Shown here piece after piece: positions 6,997 through 15,612 of a stretch of 17,096 bases of DNA. Position 1 is the first letter of the stretch. Each line of letters begins with the position of its first letter. Under the pieces are notes generated by a model. That model was not told the origin of the DNA. It saw only the letters and a program-made list of their open reading frames with translations, and did not search any database. Location of the stretch: assembly GCA_033763735.1 (NCBI GenBank), contig JANRJY010000027.1, positions 1 through 17,096 of the forward strand, in the 5' to 3' direction. The position numbers and the translations under genes were made by a program. The stretch is from JANRJY01 sp033763735 (GTDB taxonomy: Bacteria; Bacteroidota; Bacteroidia; Cytophagales; UBA9547).

Positions 6997-8659
6997 TTTT
7001 ATAATTTCTACTTATATGATTCAAAGGTAATAATAATTTAAATTGAGTGCCAACTCCGGGCGTACTTTCTACTGATATTTCACCACCAAGAGTTTTGACC
7101 TGATTATGAACAAGATGTAAGCCAAATCCTTTCCCTTCTATGCCTGCATGAAATCGCTGGTATAAACCAAATATTTTAGTGCCATACTTTGATAAATCAA
7201 TGCCAGTACCGTTGTCAGAAAAAATGAGAACTCCATAATTATCCTGAACATCAGATGTAATGGTAATAACAGGTTTTATGTTTCGTCTACGATATTTTAA
7301 CGAATTACTTATGAAGTTGTAAAAAAAACTTTGTATATATCCTTTCATAGAAAATATTTGCCTTAATTTTTGAAAGTCAACGATGAATTCAGGTCCAACT
7401 TCATTGATGTTTCGGGCTAATAGTTGTTTTGCGCCTTCAAATACTTCAAACAAATTAACTTCGTCAAGATTTCCGGTAAATCTTCTTAGTGATAATATTT
7501 CATTCAAATCAAATATAACTTTATCCAGATTAAGACCTGCTTCTCTAAGCATGTGCACAATATCATCCGTCATTGATACATTTTTGATATTTAAAAGCAA
7601 ATCTGTAAGTCCTAAAATGTTGGCAACCGGAGCCCTTAAATTATGAGATATAATATATGAAAATTGCAGTAACTCCTCATTATGCAATCGAAGTTCCGAT
7701 ATAAGGTGGATGTTTTCGTTTTCTTTATTCTTTAAATCTGTAAAATCTGTGGCTACAATACTAACATGCGTGATTTTATTATTATTCAAAACAGGATTAA
7801 AGGTGAATCGAAACCATTTTTCTCCATTTTTTGATTGTATTGATTTTTCAATTCGAGTTCTCCTTCCCTCAAATGCCAATTGAACTAAATATTCAAACTT
7901 TTCAAGGTCTTCACTATTTACATAATTTGACACCGGTTTGTTTATTTCCAAATACATGCCAAAAAGCTCGTTTACACCCAGGTATGCTGATTTATTAAAA
8001 AATGAAACATTTTTTAATAAATCAATTAGTATAAATGAATCAGAGGTATTCTCAAAAACAGCACTTAATCCTTCTTGTGACTTTCTTAATATTTCATTTT
8101 TTTCATATTCATCAGTGATGTCAAATATGATTGCAAATGTTTTAACAGGCTTATTTTCAATCATTTCAGAACTTGCAATGGTTCTAATCCTTTTATGGTT
8201 ACCTCTTAATGTTACTATTTCAAATTCAATATCAAATCCTTTGCCTACCGAACGTGTTTCGTTTACTTCCATCAGTAACTGCTCTTTATAATCGGCTTTC
8301 ATTAGCTGAAAAAACATTTCGAAAGAGGGTTTTTGGTCAGGTTCCAAATCCAATATTTGATACACTGTATCTGAAAAAGTTTTTTTGTTGGTTTTTAAAT
8401 CATTTTCATAAATAGCCATTTTGGCCACTTTACACGCATCGTTCAATAGCTTCCTTGTTGAATTAGCTTCAATGAATGCGTTTATGAAATCCTCTTTATT
8501 TAAATATAATTTAGGGTTAGTGTTTTTATTAAATTCATCAACTGTTTTTTTGATATCTAACTTTAATTTGAGGGCATTATTTTCCTTTTTTAAATCAAAT
8601 ATCTCTAATTTAAGTTTTTGAATTTCATTTAAAAAATCATATGATACGGTTTGTTTCAT
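6989..8659 (-). CDS. Soluble PAS-PAS sensor histidine kinase
   Basis: 556 residues without any membrane span, so a cytoplasmic kinase. Order: N-terminal coiled coil (about 8-40), PAS 1 (about 70-185, with its PAC part ending in FAIIFDITDEYEK), PAS 2 (about 190-312, ending VATDFTDLK), a short coil, then HisKA with phosphoacceptor H339 in SYIISHNLRAP, and HATPase_c with N-box FISNSLKYR (N452), DNGTGID (482-488) and GKGFGLHLV (509-517). This H-box and N-box style is common in Bacteroidota PAS kinases. The gene follows a receiver gene by 15 bases and overlaps the next receiver by 8, so the products probably work together. The PAS ligand cannot be told from sequence. Confidence 0.92.
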   Translation of the reverse strand: MKQTVSYDFLNEIQKLKLEIFDLKKENNALKLKLDIKKTVDEFNKNTNPKLYLNKEDFINAFIEANSTRKLLNDACKVAKMAIYENDLKTNKKTFSDTVYQILDLEPDQKPSFEMFFQLMKADYKEQLLMEVNETRSVGKGFDIEFEIVTLRGNHKRIRTIASSEMIENKPVKTFAIIFDITDEYEKNEILRKSQEGLSAVFENTSDSFILIDLLKNVSFFNKSAYLGVNELFGMYLEINKPVSNYVNSEDLEKFEYLVQLAFEGRRTRIEKSIQSKNGEKWFRFTFNPVLNNNKITHVSIVATDFTDLKNKENENIHLISELRLHNEELLQFSYIISHNLRAPVANILGLTDLLLNIKNVSMTDDIVHMLREAGLNLDKVIFDLNEILSLRRFTGNLDEVNLFEVFEGAKQLLARNINEVGPEFIVDFQKLRQIFSMKGYIQSFFYNFISNSLKYRRRNIKPVITITSDVQDNYGVLIFSDNGTGIDLSKYGTKIFGLYQRFHAGIEGKGFGLHLVHNQVKTLGGEISVESTPGVGTQFKLLLPLNHISRNYKNE

Positions 8660-8674
8660 ATATATATAAAACAG

Positions 8675-9070
8675 CTAATTCATTATTTTGGAAAATTTTT
8701 CAAGTGTAAGCGGTTTTTTGATATAACCTGAAACTACTCCTGAATTAATGTCATTGATAAATATTTCTTTTTTGTCAAACCCCGACAAAATATACATTTT
8801 AGGAACTGTTTTTAGTGTTTTTGACAATGCTTCAAACTGCTCAATGAATTGTTTCCCATTCACTACCGGCATGTCAAAATCAATCAAAATGACATCTGGA
8901 ATAAGCTCAACTTTATTTTGATTTTCACTTAAGTATTTCAACGCACTAAATCCGGAAGGCAGTAATATTGTATCCACCTTTTTATTAGATTCTTTGATAA
9001 TATGCTGCGCCACAAATAACGAAATATCATGATCGTCAATGAGCATGACTATAGGTCTTGCTTTCATCAT
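8675..9070 (-). CDS. Single-domain response regulator
   Basis: 131-residue receiver. The acidic pair is D12-D13, the phosphoacceptor D64 in LIDFDMPVVNG, the switch serine S96 (ILSGF) and the lysine K119 (IKKPL). There is no DNA-binding or enzymatic output domain. Two consecutive ATG codons open the gene; the first (9070) overlaps the HPt gene in an ATGA junction, favouring coupled translation of the pair. Phosphotransfer between this receiver and the adjacent HPt protein is the natural inference, in the manner of a multistep relay. Confidence 0.9.
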   Translation of the reverse strand: MMKARPIVMLIDDHDISLFVAQHIIKESNKKVDTILLPSGFSALKYLSENQNKVELIPDVILIDFDMPVVNGKQFIEQFEALSKTLKTVPKMYILSGFDKKEIFINDINSGVVSGYIKKPLTLEKFSKIMN

Positions 9071-9408
9071 TTTGAGAGATGATTTTCTTTAATTTCGATT
9101 ACTACTTTCTTTTGTAACTCAAATAACTTTGTCAAAATAGGCTGCACACTTTCGAAAGTTTTTTGATTATCTGTTACATGTTTTATTTCATCGCAAGTGC
9201 TTACTAAATCGGCTAATAACATATATCCATATCCCGACTTAAGTTTATGTGCTATTTTTTTAATTCCTTCTACATCTTTTTTATTGGCGGTTTCTTTTAG
9301 CAAAGCAATGTCAAATTCAGAGCTCTTTACAAATAACTCTAACATTGATTTTAATACCTTGCCTTGCATATTGTACTGTTTTTTGATTGCTTCAATGTTT
9401 ACTATCAT
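9067..9408 (-). CDS. Stand-alone HPt phosphotransfer protein
   Basis: 113 residues, the size of a free HPt four-helix bundle. The phosphoacceptor is H54 in AHKLKSGYGYML (53-64), which matches the HPt pattern H-x-L-K-S-x-x-G, followed by helices carrying LADLVSTCDEIK. It should shuttle a phosphoryl group between receivers or between a kinase and a receiver. Start is one base after the cheR stop, and its TGA overlaps the ATG of the next receiver by four bases. CheA in the same operon already has its own HPt domain, so this is a second, separate phosphotransfer module. Confidence 0.87.
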   Translation of the reverse strand: MIVNIEAIKKQYNMQGKVLKSMLELFVKSSEFDIALLKETANKKDVEGIKKIAHKLKSGYGYMLLADLVSTCDEIKHVTDNQKTFESVQPILTKLFELQKKVVIEIKENHLSK

Positions 9409-9409
9409 T

Positions 9410-10246
9410 TTACTTACTATTTAATGGTTTGAAAATTTTAAATGATGGGTCGTAATAGTCGAAATACTTATCATATGCACTTGGCATGGCATCGTAATAA
9501 CCAATAATTAATACCCCTTTATTATTGAGATACCTTGAAAATTTTTCTAATACTTTCATTTTCAATGGGTCATTGAAATAAATCATGACATTCCTACAGA
9601 AAATTATATCAAATGATTCAAAAAGTGTATCACTTACAAGATTTGAAGCATAAAAACTAACATTTTGTTTTAGAAAATCATTGGCTTTATACCCATTTGA
9701 AGTTTTGGTAAAATAGAAATGCAAATCGGAACCTGGGTTAAATTCTAAGTAATTTTTGTTGTATTGATTAAGCAGATCATTTTCATAAACGCCAAGCTGT
9801 GTAGCTTCAACAAACCTGTCGCTGAGGTCAATGACATGAAAACTTGTTTTGCTCAATAAATTCAACTCATGCATCAATATTGCCATTGTATAATATTCTT
9901 CTCCAGTAGAACAACCGGCATGCAATACGGATATATTAGATTTGTGCGCAATTGTAGGTAGATATTTGTCCCTTAAATAAATCCATAATTCAGGATTTCT
10001 GAACATTTCAGTTAACCCAACTGAAATTTCATCTTTGAATTGAATTACGAACGCATGATCGTAAAGTAGCCTTTTCCAAAGACCCATCACATCAACTAGG
10101 TTATATTTGTGAATAATTCGGGTAATTCTTCTTTTAATGGATGATGATTCATATCCAGTAAAATCAACTCCGTAACGTGATGTTAAAGCTTGATTTATGG
10201 AATCGAGTTCTTCGTCAGTAATATTTTGTATGGTGTCAGTTATCAT
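9410..10246 (-). CDS. cheR: Chemoreceptor glutamate methyltransferase CheR
   Basis: 278 residues. Transfers methyl groups from S-adenosylmethionine to receptor glutamates, raising CheA activity in adaptation; CheB in the same operon reverses this. The N-terminal helical domain (about 10-75) precedes TEMFRNP (79-85), which holds the conserved arginine. The SAM-binding motif is HAGCSTGEEYYT (109-120), followed by the acidic VIDLSDR end of the second strand (138-144) and FCRNVMIYF (216-224). An oddity is that the usual GHSE near the C-terminus reads GYYDAM (249-254). No PAS or TPR is fused. The start overlaps the preceding GAF-PAS gene by four bases (ATGA), and HPt follows after one base. Confidence 0.93.
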   Translation of the reverse strand: MITDTIQNITDEELDSINQALTSRYGVDFTGYESSSIKRRITRIIHKYNLVDVMGLWKRLLYDHAFVIQFKDEISVGLTEMFRNPELWIYLRDKYLPTIAHKSNISVLHAGCSTGEEYYTMAILMHELNLLSKTSFHVIDLSDRFVEATQLGVYENDLLNQYNKNYLEFNPGSDLHFYFTKTSNGYKANDFLKQNVSFYASNLVSDTLFESFDIIFCRNVMIYFNDPLKMKVLEKFSRYLNNKGVLIIGYYDAMPSAYDKYFDYYDPSFKIFKPLNSK

Positions 10247-12057
10247 TGTTCAATTGGATTCCATTCGATTTCGTGCATCATAACATAGTATGACTGTAAT
10301 TTCCCATTTATATCATTCCCTATTGAAATAGTTGTAAAGAATGGAACTGGTTTCTTATCAGAATTTGCGAAAACACAAACACTTTTTTGGCTTTGCCCTT
10401 CTATTAGGGATTTTTTCAACATTGAAATGTCTGCATCTTCATTAAATCCGTTGTACAACATATCAATAAAGTTGCTATCCTTCAAATCTTTTCTTTTAAT
10501 ATGCATTTTATCCAGGAACTTCTGATTTGATGATTTTATACTGAAATCGCTATTTAATTCAATCATCGCAAGAGTTTCGTTCATTGCATTTATTTTATTT
10601 CTAAATTCATTTTCTCTGACTTTAGCTTCGGTGGTAAATATTGCAAGCATAAGAATTTTGAATGGTTTGTCATTAAGGTCCAGAATAGGGTTATATGTTA
10701 CATCAATCCATACTTCTTTTCCATCTTTACCTATTCTTCGAAATTCACCGGAGTTAAACACCCCTTGTTTGAGACTTTCCCAAAGCATACTATATCTGTT
10801 GGACATCAATTCGTCTTCAGGAATTAACACAGTTTCATTTTTGCCAATCAATTCTTCTTTTTTATATCCCATAACGGCCAAAAACATTTCATTTGCATCA
10901 AGGATATTGCCATCCATATCAAACTGAATAGACGCATTACTTTTATTTATGGCTTCATTGATTGATTTTGTAAGATTACTTTCGGCCATTAATTCGACTA
11001 ACTTTTGACTCAAGTTTTCCTGTGCGGCTCGAAGTTCTTCTTCATTTTGCAGCAAAGCATTTTCTTTAGCCCTCAGTTCTTCCGCATTTTTTTGCGATTC
11101 CAGATACAGTTTTTCCATGTTTCTGTTGTTTTTTGTGGATGCATATATGGACGCAAAACTTTCAGCTGTTTTTTCTAAAAATTCAATTTTATATTTTTCT
11201 ATAACTTCAAATGATGCCAACTCAATAGCCCCAAAAACCTCATCATTCAATATTATTGGAACTATTATCACACAGTTGGGCAATGCTTCACCCAAACCTG
11301 AAGTTATTTTGATATAATCTTTAGGTACATCTGTAAGCAAAATGGTATCTTTTTCATATATACATTGACCAATTAAGCCTTCATCTTTGGCCAATTCTTG
11401 AGTATGATGTTTTTTTCGACCATAAGCATAACATCCTGATAACTTAATGTATTCGTTTCCTTCTTCGTCCGTTTCGATTAGATATATACCTCCTTGATTT
11501 GCATGAATATATTTGGTAAGTTCGGATATAAATGCATATGCAAGTTCCTGTAAATCAGCATTTAATTTTTCACGTAACAGTTGACCAAATTTTGCCTGTC
11601 CGTTTACAGCCCAACTACGTTTATTTTCCTCTATTGATATTTGTTGTAATTTTTTTTGAAATTGACTTATTGAATACAATAGATGATTGTTTTTTGTATC
11701 TATTTGCAAGTTTTCATTTATTTTGCCTTCACTTATTTGTTGTAACCATTCACTTGCTTGATTTTGAAGCTTTTCGTTTTCTAGGATTTGAGAATAGAAT
11801 TTTGCATAGATGCCTTTTTGTTGCAAATTTGAATTTTTTAAAGGAAGCCAAACTTTTTGATAAATAATCCAAAAATTTATAATAGTTGAGACTATTAAAA
11901 CTAAAGAAGTTAAGATTAATATGAGTTTATTTTGATTGAAGTAAAATAATAAAAATGTTGCTAAAATTACGACTATTGAAGTAACTAAGGGAATCAGAAT
12001 AATTCGATATTCTGAAAAATTATTTTTCAATTCGGGCGATGTGTTTTTAGTTTCCAT
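10243..12057 (-). CDS. Membrane-anchored GAF-PAS-PAS protein with no output domain
   Basis: 604 residues from the ATG at 12057, one base after the cheC stop; a TTG 30 bases further up would overlap cheC and is less likely. Two hydrophobic spans (about 18-40 and 45-66) are joined by a loop of only a few residues, so there is no extracytoplasmic sensor domain. Then follow a linker with HAMP-like position, a GAF domain (about 165-308, QGGIYLIE to IPFV-like VIIVPI and GAIELASF), a coiled coil rich in E and A (about 310-365), PAS 1 (about 370-482) and a more divergent PAS 2 (about 490-598). PAS 1 contains GEFRRIGKDGKEVWIDVTYN, a pattern typical of PAS domains attached to methyl-accepting chemotaxis proteins. 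No kinase, MCP hairpin, GGDEF or HTH follows. Likely role: intracellular signal input into the Che or HPt pathway; this is inference. Confidence 0.86.
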   Translation of the reverse strand: METKNTSPELKNNFSEYRIILIPLVTSIVVILATFLLFYFNQNKLILILTSLVLIVSTIINFWIIYQKVWLPLKNSNLQQKGIYAKFYSQILENEKLQNQASEWLQQISEGKINENLQIDTKNNHLLYSISQFQKKLQQISIEENKRSWAVNGQAKFGQLLREKLNADLQELAYAFISELTKYIHANQGGIYLIETDEEGNEYIKLSGCYAYGRKKHHTQELAKDEGLIGQCIYEKDTILLTDVPKDYIKITSGLGEALPNCVIIVPIILNDEVFGAIELASFEVIEKYKIEFLEKTAESFASIYASTKNNRNMEKLYLESQKNAEELRAKENALLQNEEELRAAQENLSQKLVELMAESNLTKSINEAINKSNASIQFDMDGNILDANEMFLAVMGYKKEELIGKNETVLIPEDELMSNRYSMLWESLKQGVFNSGEFRRIGKDGKEVWIDVTYNPILDLNDKPFKILMLAIFTTEAKVRENEFRNKINAMNETLAMIELNSDFSIKSSNQKFLDKMHIKRKDLKDSNFIDMLYNGFNEDADISMLKKSLIEGQSQKSVCVFANSDKKPVPFFTTISIGNDINGKLQSYYVMMHEIEWNPIEQ

Positions 12058-12058
12058 A

Positions 12059-12673
12059 TTAAATAGTTGTTTCTGAAATAATATCAATCAACTTAAGCTC
12101 TAATGCCCAAATAAACATGGGAGAGATAGCTAAATTATCGACATTAAATTGTGTGTTTATAGTTATTAATAGGCAATCTTGATGGAAATCATTTTCAAGA
12201 TTATCTCTTAATTGTGAAGGTGTTAGGTTCATTTGGGCAGGAACATAGGCATAAGAGTTAATTTTTAACGAATTAACTAAGTTTGTGACAACGGCTGCGG
12301 TTAATATGTTATCCAATTCAAGTAAAATGGCTGATTGCATAGTTAAATCTTGAGCATATTCAGGGCTTAAGCATGTTTTTACTAAATTAGTTGCATCATT
12401 GTCTTTGAATATCAAATAACTCCTTCCTTTCACATCACCTTTCAAATCAGAAACTATCACATTTAAGTTTTTATCAGAATTGACGATTTCATTTTCAAAA
12501 AAATCATGTATTCCAGAAATTGTAAACGAAACAGTTTTGCCCAGAAATTGTGAAAAAACATTTGCTGAATGGCTTAATGCTTTGTCCAACACTTGATGAA
12601 CTTTATCCAAATGAGCGGCTGGTGTAATATCCAGTAATACTTCTTTGAGACTTGATTTTGAATTTAGATTCAT
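12059..12673 (-). CDS. cheC: CheC-type phosphatase (one apparent active site)
   Basis: 204 residues, matching the usual CheC length of about 205. CheC proteins dephosphorylate CheY-P. The family active site is [D/S]xxxExxN followed 22 residues later by P. The second half carries E119, N122 and P145 with exactly that spacing, but the D/S position is A115 (a serine lies one residue earlier). In the first half, the corresponding helix (about 23-53) has Q27, D30 and S53 in place of E, N and P, so that site looks degenerate. No CheD or CheZ gene is in the window. Gene start is 7 bases after the cheA stop and its end is one base before the GAF-PAS gene. CheX is an alternative name, but length favours CheC. 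Confidence 0.75.
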   Translation of the reverse strand: MNLNSKSSLKEVLLDITPAAHLDKVHQVLDKALSHSANVFSQFLGKTVSFTISGIHDFFENEIVNSDKNLNVIVSDLKGDVKGRSYLIFKDNDATNLVKTCLSPEYAQDLTMQSAILLELDNILTAAVVTNLVNSLKINSYAYVPAQMNLTPSQLRDNLENDFHQDCLLITINTQFNVDNLAISPMFIWALELKLIDIISETTI

Positions 12674-12680
12674 GTTTTAA

Positions 12681-14528
12681 TTATTTAATTTTTGAAAATA
12701 TGTTCATGATAGAAGGGATATCAAGGACTAAACAAACATGTCCATTTCCCAAAATAGTTGCGCCACTTATGAAATCCACTTTGTCTAAAGGTGCTGAAAG
12801 AGGTTTTTCTACAATTTCTTTTTGTTGGTGTAATTTGTCAACTACAAAACCCATTTCGCGGTTGTTGTAGGATACCACAATCACATAAATTTTGTCATCA
12901 ACCTCCTCATTTTTAGATCTTTTGGTTGCTTTTTTTGTAAGCAATTCAGTTTTTGAAGTTGACTGAAACATTTCATTCAAAAACACTACAGAAATATTTC
13001 TATCTAAATAATTGGCCACCATTTTATTTCCAACCTGATGAATACTGCTTTTAGAAATTTGAATAACAGATTCCGTATAAGAAAGTGGAATAGCATATTC
13101 CGTTAAGCCTAAACTAAATAATAATGCACCCTTTAAAGCCATAGAAGAGGGGAGTGAAAGGCTTATAGTAGTTCCCTCATCTATATTTGTTACCACAGAA
13201 ATGCGTCCTCCAATTGCATCTATCGATTTTTTAACCACATCCATTCCAACACCTCTTCCTGAAATAGAAGTAATTTGTTCTGCTGAGGATAAACCGGATT
13301 CAAAAATGAGAAATATCGCTTCTTCTCTCGTTAGTGTTTTTGCATATTCGGTTGAAATTATACCTTTTTCAATAGCTTTTGCCTTTATAACCTCAGCATT
13401 GATGCCTTTGCCATCATCTTTAATATCAATGATTATGGAATCTTTCTCACTTCGGGCACTCAAAGTAAGTTTGCCAATTTCATTTTTGCCTTTTTTAACA
13501 CGATCTTCCGGTTTTTCAATTCCATGCGAAATGGCATTTCGAACCAAGTGAACCAATGATTCGGAAATGATTTGAAGTACATTTCTATCGATTTCATTTT
13601 CAGTACCTTCGAGAACCAAATCTACTTTTTTGTTTTCCAAAGCACACACATCACGTACAATTCTGTGAAATTTTTGAAATAATACATTGATTTGAACCAA
13701 GCGAACATCCATAACGGAATATTGTAATTCTGATGTAATCCGTTGCAAGCGTGCAAATTCATTTTTGCGACTGTTACCATTGATCAAAGTTACAAGTCGG
13801 TCTCTTTCAATAAGTAACTCACCAACGAGGTTCATTAAATTATCCAACTTGCGAACCGGTATTTGAACCAAATCCGAAAAACTTACTTTTGATGCCTCTT
13901 CTAGTTCATTATCATCGTCAGCAATTGTTTCTTTGTTCTCATTTTGCTCCAAATATTCTGATACAAGTTGTTGATTAACTGCATTTTCTGTTCTTATTTT
14001 TGAGCTTTCGGTTATGGATTCTACTTCTTTGTTTTCGATAATTTTAGATGATTTTTTGGTTTTTATTTCTGTTGGTTTTGTTTCGGGTTCATCTGTTTTG
14101 ATGTTTTTGGAACGAACATCTTCCGGGATAGAACCAGCACCAAACCTTGCATTGCGTACCAAAGCTTCGAGTTTGGTTTTAAGCCCCTTATACTTAACCG
14201 AACTTTCACTGCCATTTCGGACTGCGTGTATCATTGATCCCAAGAAATCAATAGCTTTGAACAAATCGTTGAAAAGAGCTACATCAATTGCAATATTTCC
14301 ACTTCTAATTTCAGAAAATACATCTTCTAATGTATGTGACAAGGCCGCAATGTCCTCAAATCCCATTCCTGCCGCATTTGCTTTAAGCGTGTGCGTGATT
14401 CGAAACACAGATTCAATTGCTTTTTTGTTTTTTTCATCCTTTTCAAGAATTGTAAATAGCTTATTCAGTTCTTCATATCCCTCCAAAGCTTCTGCAAAAA
14501 ATATTTCAATTAATTCGTTCTCTTTCAT
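12681..14528 (-). CDS. cheA: Chemotaxis histidine kinase CheA
   Basis: 615 residues. Receptor-coupled kinase that phosphorylates CheY and CheB. P1 HPt domain at about 1-105 with H46 in RITHTLKANAAGMGF. A linker (about 128-215) rich in K, E, S and T takes the place where a P2 domain would lie; I see no folded P2. P3 dimerisation helices follow (about 222-285, KLDNLMNLVGELLIERDRL). P4 ATPase has the N-box LVHLVRNAISHGIE (N331, H335), DDGKGI (371-376) and GRGVGMDVV (424-432). P5 is CheW-like (about 465-612). The gene lies 15 bases after cheB and 7 bases before cheC. All catalytic motifs are intact. Confidence 0.97.
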   Translation of the reverse strand: MKENELIEIFFAEALEGYEELNKLFTILEKDEKNKKAIESVFRITHTLKANAAGMGFEDIAALSHTLEDVFSEIRSGNIAIDVALFNDLFKAIDFLGSMIHAVRNGSESSVKYKGLKTKLEALVRNARFGAGSIPEDVRSKNIKTDEPETKPTEIKTKKSSKIIENKEVESITESSKIRTENAVNQQLVSEYLEQNENKETIADDDNELEEASKVSFSDLVQIPVRKLDNLMNLVGELLIERDRLVTLINGNSRKNEFARLQRITSELQYSVMDVRLVQINVLFQKFHRIVRDVCALENKKVDLVLEGTENEIDRNVLQIISESLVHLVRNAISHGIEKPEDRVKKGKNEIGKLTLSARSEKDSIIIDIKDDGKGINAEVIKAKAIEKGIISTEYAKTLTREEAIFLIFESGLSSAEQITSISGRGVGMDVVKKSIDAIGGRISVVTNIDEGTTISLSLPSSMALKGALLFSLGLTEYAIPLSYTESVIQISKSSIHQVGNKMVANYLDRNISVVFLNEMFQSTSKTELLTKKATKRSKNEEVDDKIYVIVVSYNNREMGFVVDKLHQQKEIVEKPLSAPLDKVDFISGATILGNGHVCLVLDIPSIMNIFSKIK

Positions 14529-14543
14529 GTGTTTATAAGTTTA

Positions 14544-15584
14544 TTATGAAATGCATCCTACCAGAAATCCTGCAATATCTTTTAATGCCACAAGTTGATC
14601 AACAACTCCTAATTGATAGGCCGCTTGAGGCATACCCCATACTACACTTGTAGCCTCATTTTGAGCCAAAGTGTAACCTCCCTTATTTTTTATTTTCTGA
14701 AGTCCAATACTACCATCTTTACCCATACCTGTAAGAATTACGCCAATGGATTTGCTTCCATAAACTTCAGCTACAGATAACATCAGCCCATCTACACTGG
14801 GGTTATTAAATTCGTTGTATTTTGAATCCGTAAAAATGAACTTTGGTTTTTTAGCTGATGGACTTCTAAATATTTGAGTATTTGTATTTCCAGGTAATAT
14901 GTACACTACATTTGGCAGTACATATTCGTTTTCTTCTGCTACTTTTACTCTAATTTCTATCAATTCATTAAGTCTTTTTGCAAAACTTGGAATAAATTCT
15001 GCCGGCATATGTTGTGCAATCACAATTGGAACCGGCATGTTTGAGGGTAAATTGGTTAAGATACTTTCAATAGCACCCGTACCTCCGGTTGAAGCTCCGA
15101 TAGCTACTATGTCATATCTGATGTCTTCAAAGGTATGTTCTGAATAATTTTTACGATCTGCAATACTGAACTTGGATATATCGATTTTAGCAGCCTCTCT
15201 TATTTTACTGCAAATCAAGTAGTTAATATCTCGTATATTAGAACTTATTATTCCGGTGGGTTTATCAATAAAATCCAAGGCTCCTGCTTGCATAGCCTCT
15301 ACCATAGCTTGAGGATTCGTAGAACGAATACTACTTAACACCACAATTGGCACAGGTTTTTGTTTCATAATATGCCTAATTGCATACAAGCCATCATAAT
15401 CTTTCATCGTTAAATCCATTAAAACGACATCCGGATTTGTGGTATCATTTTTTTCAACCGCTTCTTTACCATTCACAGCGGTATCAATAATGGTAATATC
15501 TGATTCGCCATTCACTATGTCAGAAATAACCATGCGCATAAATCCGGAATCGTCCACCAAAAGCACTTTGATTTTTTTAGACAT
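14544..15584 (-). CDS. cheB: Chemotaxis response regulator glutamate methylesterase CheB
   Basis: 346 residues, the normal two-domain length. The receiver (about 4-125) has D11-D12, phosphoacceptor D57, S84 or S85 and K108. The esterase domain (about 155-343) has the catalytic serine S165 in IGASTGGTGA, H192 in IAQHMPAEF and D290 in LTGMGKDGSIGL. It removes methyl groups from, or deamidates, receptor glutamates when phosphorylated by CheA, opposing CheR. An oddity: after D57 the sequence is LTMKDYDG, with lysine where nearly all receivers have proline (MP). The gene sits between cheY (28-base gap) and cheA (15-base gap). Confidence 0.97.
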   Translation of the reverse strand: MSKKIKVLLVDDSGFMRMVISDIVNGESDITIIDTAVNGKEAVEKNDTTNPDVVLMDLTMKDYDGLYAIRHIMKQKPVPIVVLSSIRSTNPQAMVEAMQAGALDFIDKPTGIISSNIRDINYLICSKIREAAKIDISKFSIADRKNYSEHTFEDIRYDIVAIGASTGGTGAIESILTNLPSNMPVPIVIAQHMPAEFIPSFAKRLNELIEIRVKVAEENEYVLPNVVYILPGNTNTQIFRSPSAKKPKFIFTDSKYNEFNNPSVDGLMLSVAEVYGSKSIGVILTGMGKDGSIGLQKIKNKGGYTLAQNEATSVVWGMPQAAYQLGVVDQLVALKDIAGFLVGCIS

Positions 15585-15612
15585 AAATCATTAATTATAA
15601 ATACATTACAAA

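Noticed and set aside
12058..12087. TTG start extending the GAF-PAS protein by 10 residues
   Set aside because: It would overlap cheC by 29 bases and the ATG at 12057, one base after the cheC stop, fits the operon packing.
14014..14538. 174-codon + strand frame antisense to cheA
   Set aside because: Serine- and leucine-rich shadow of the cheA P1 and linker region with no family features; cheA is certain.
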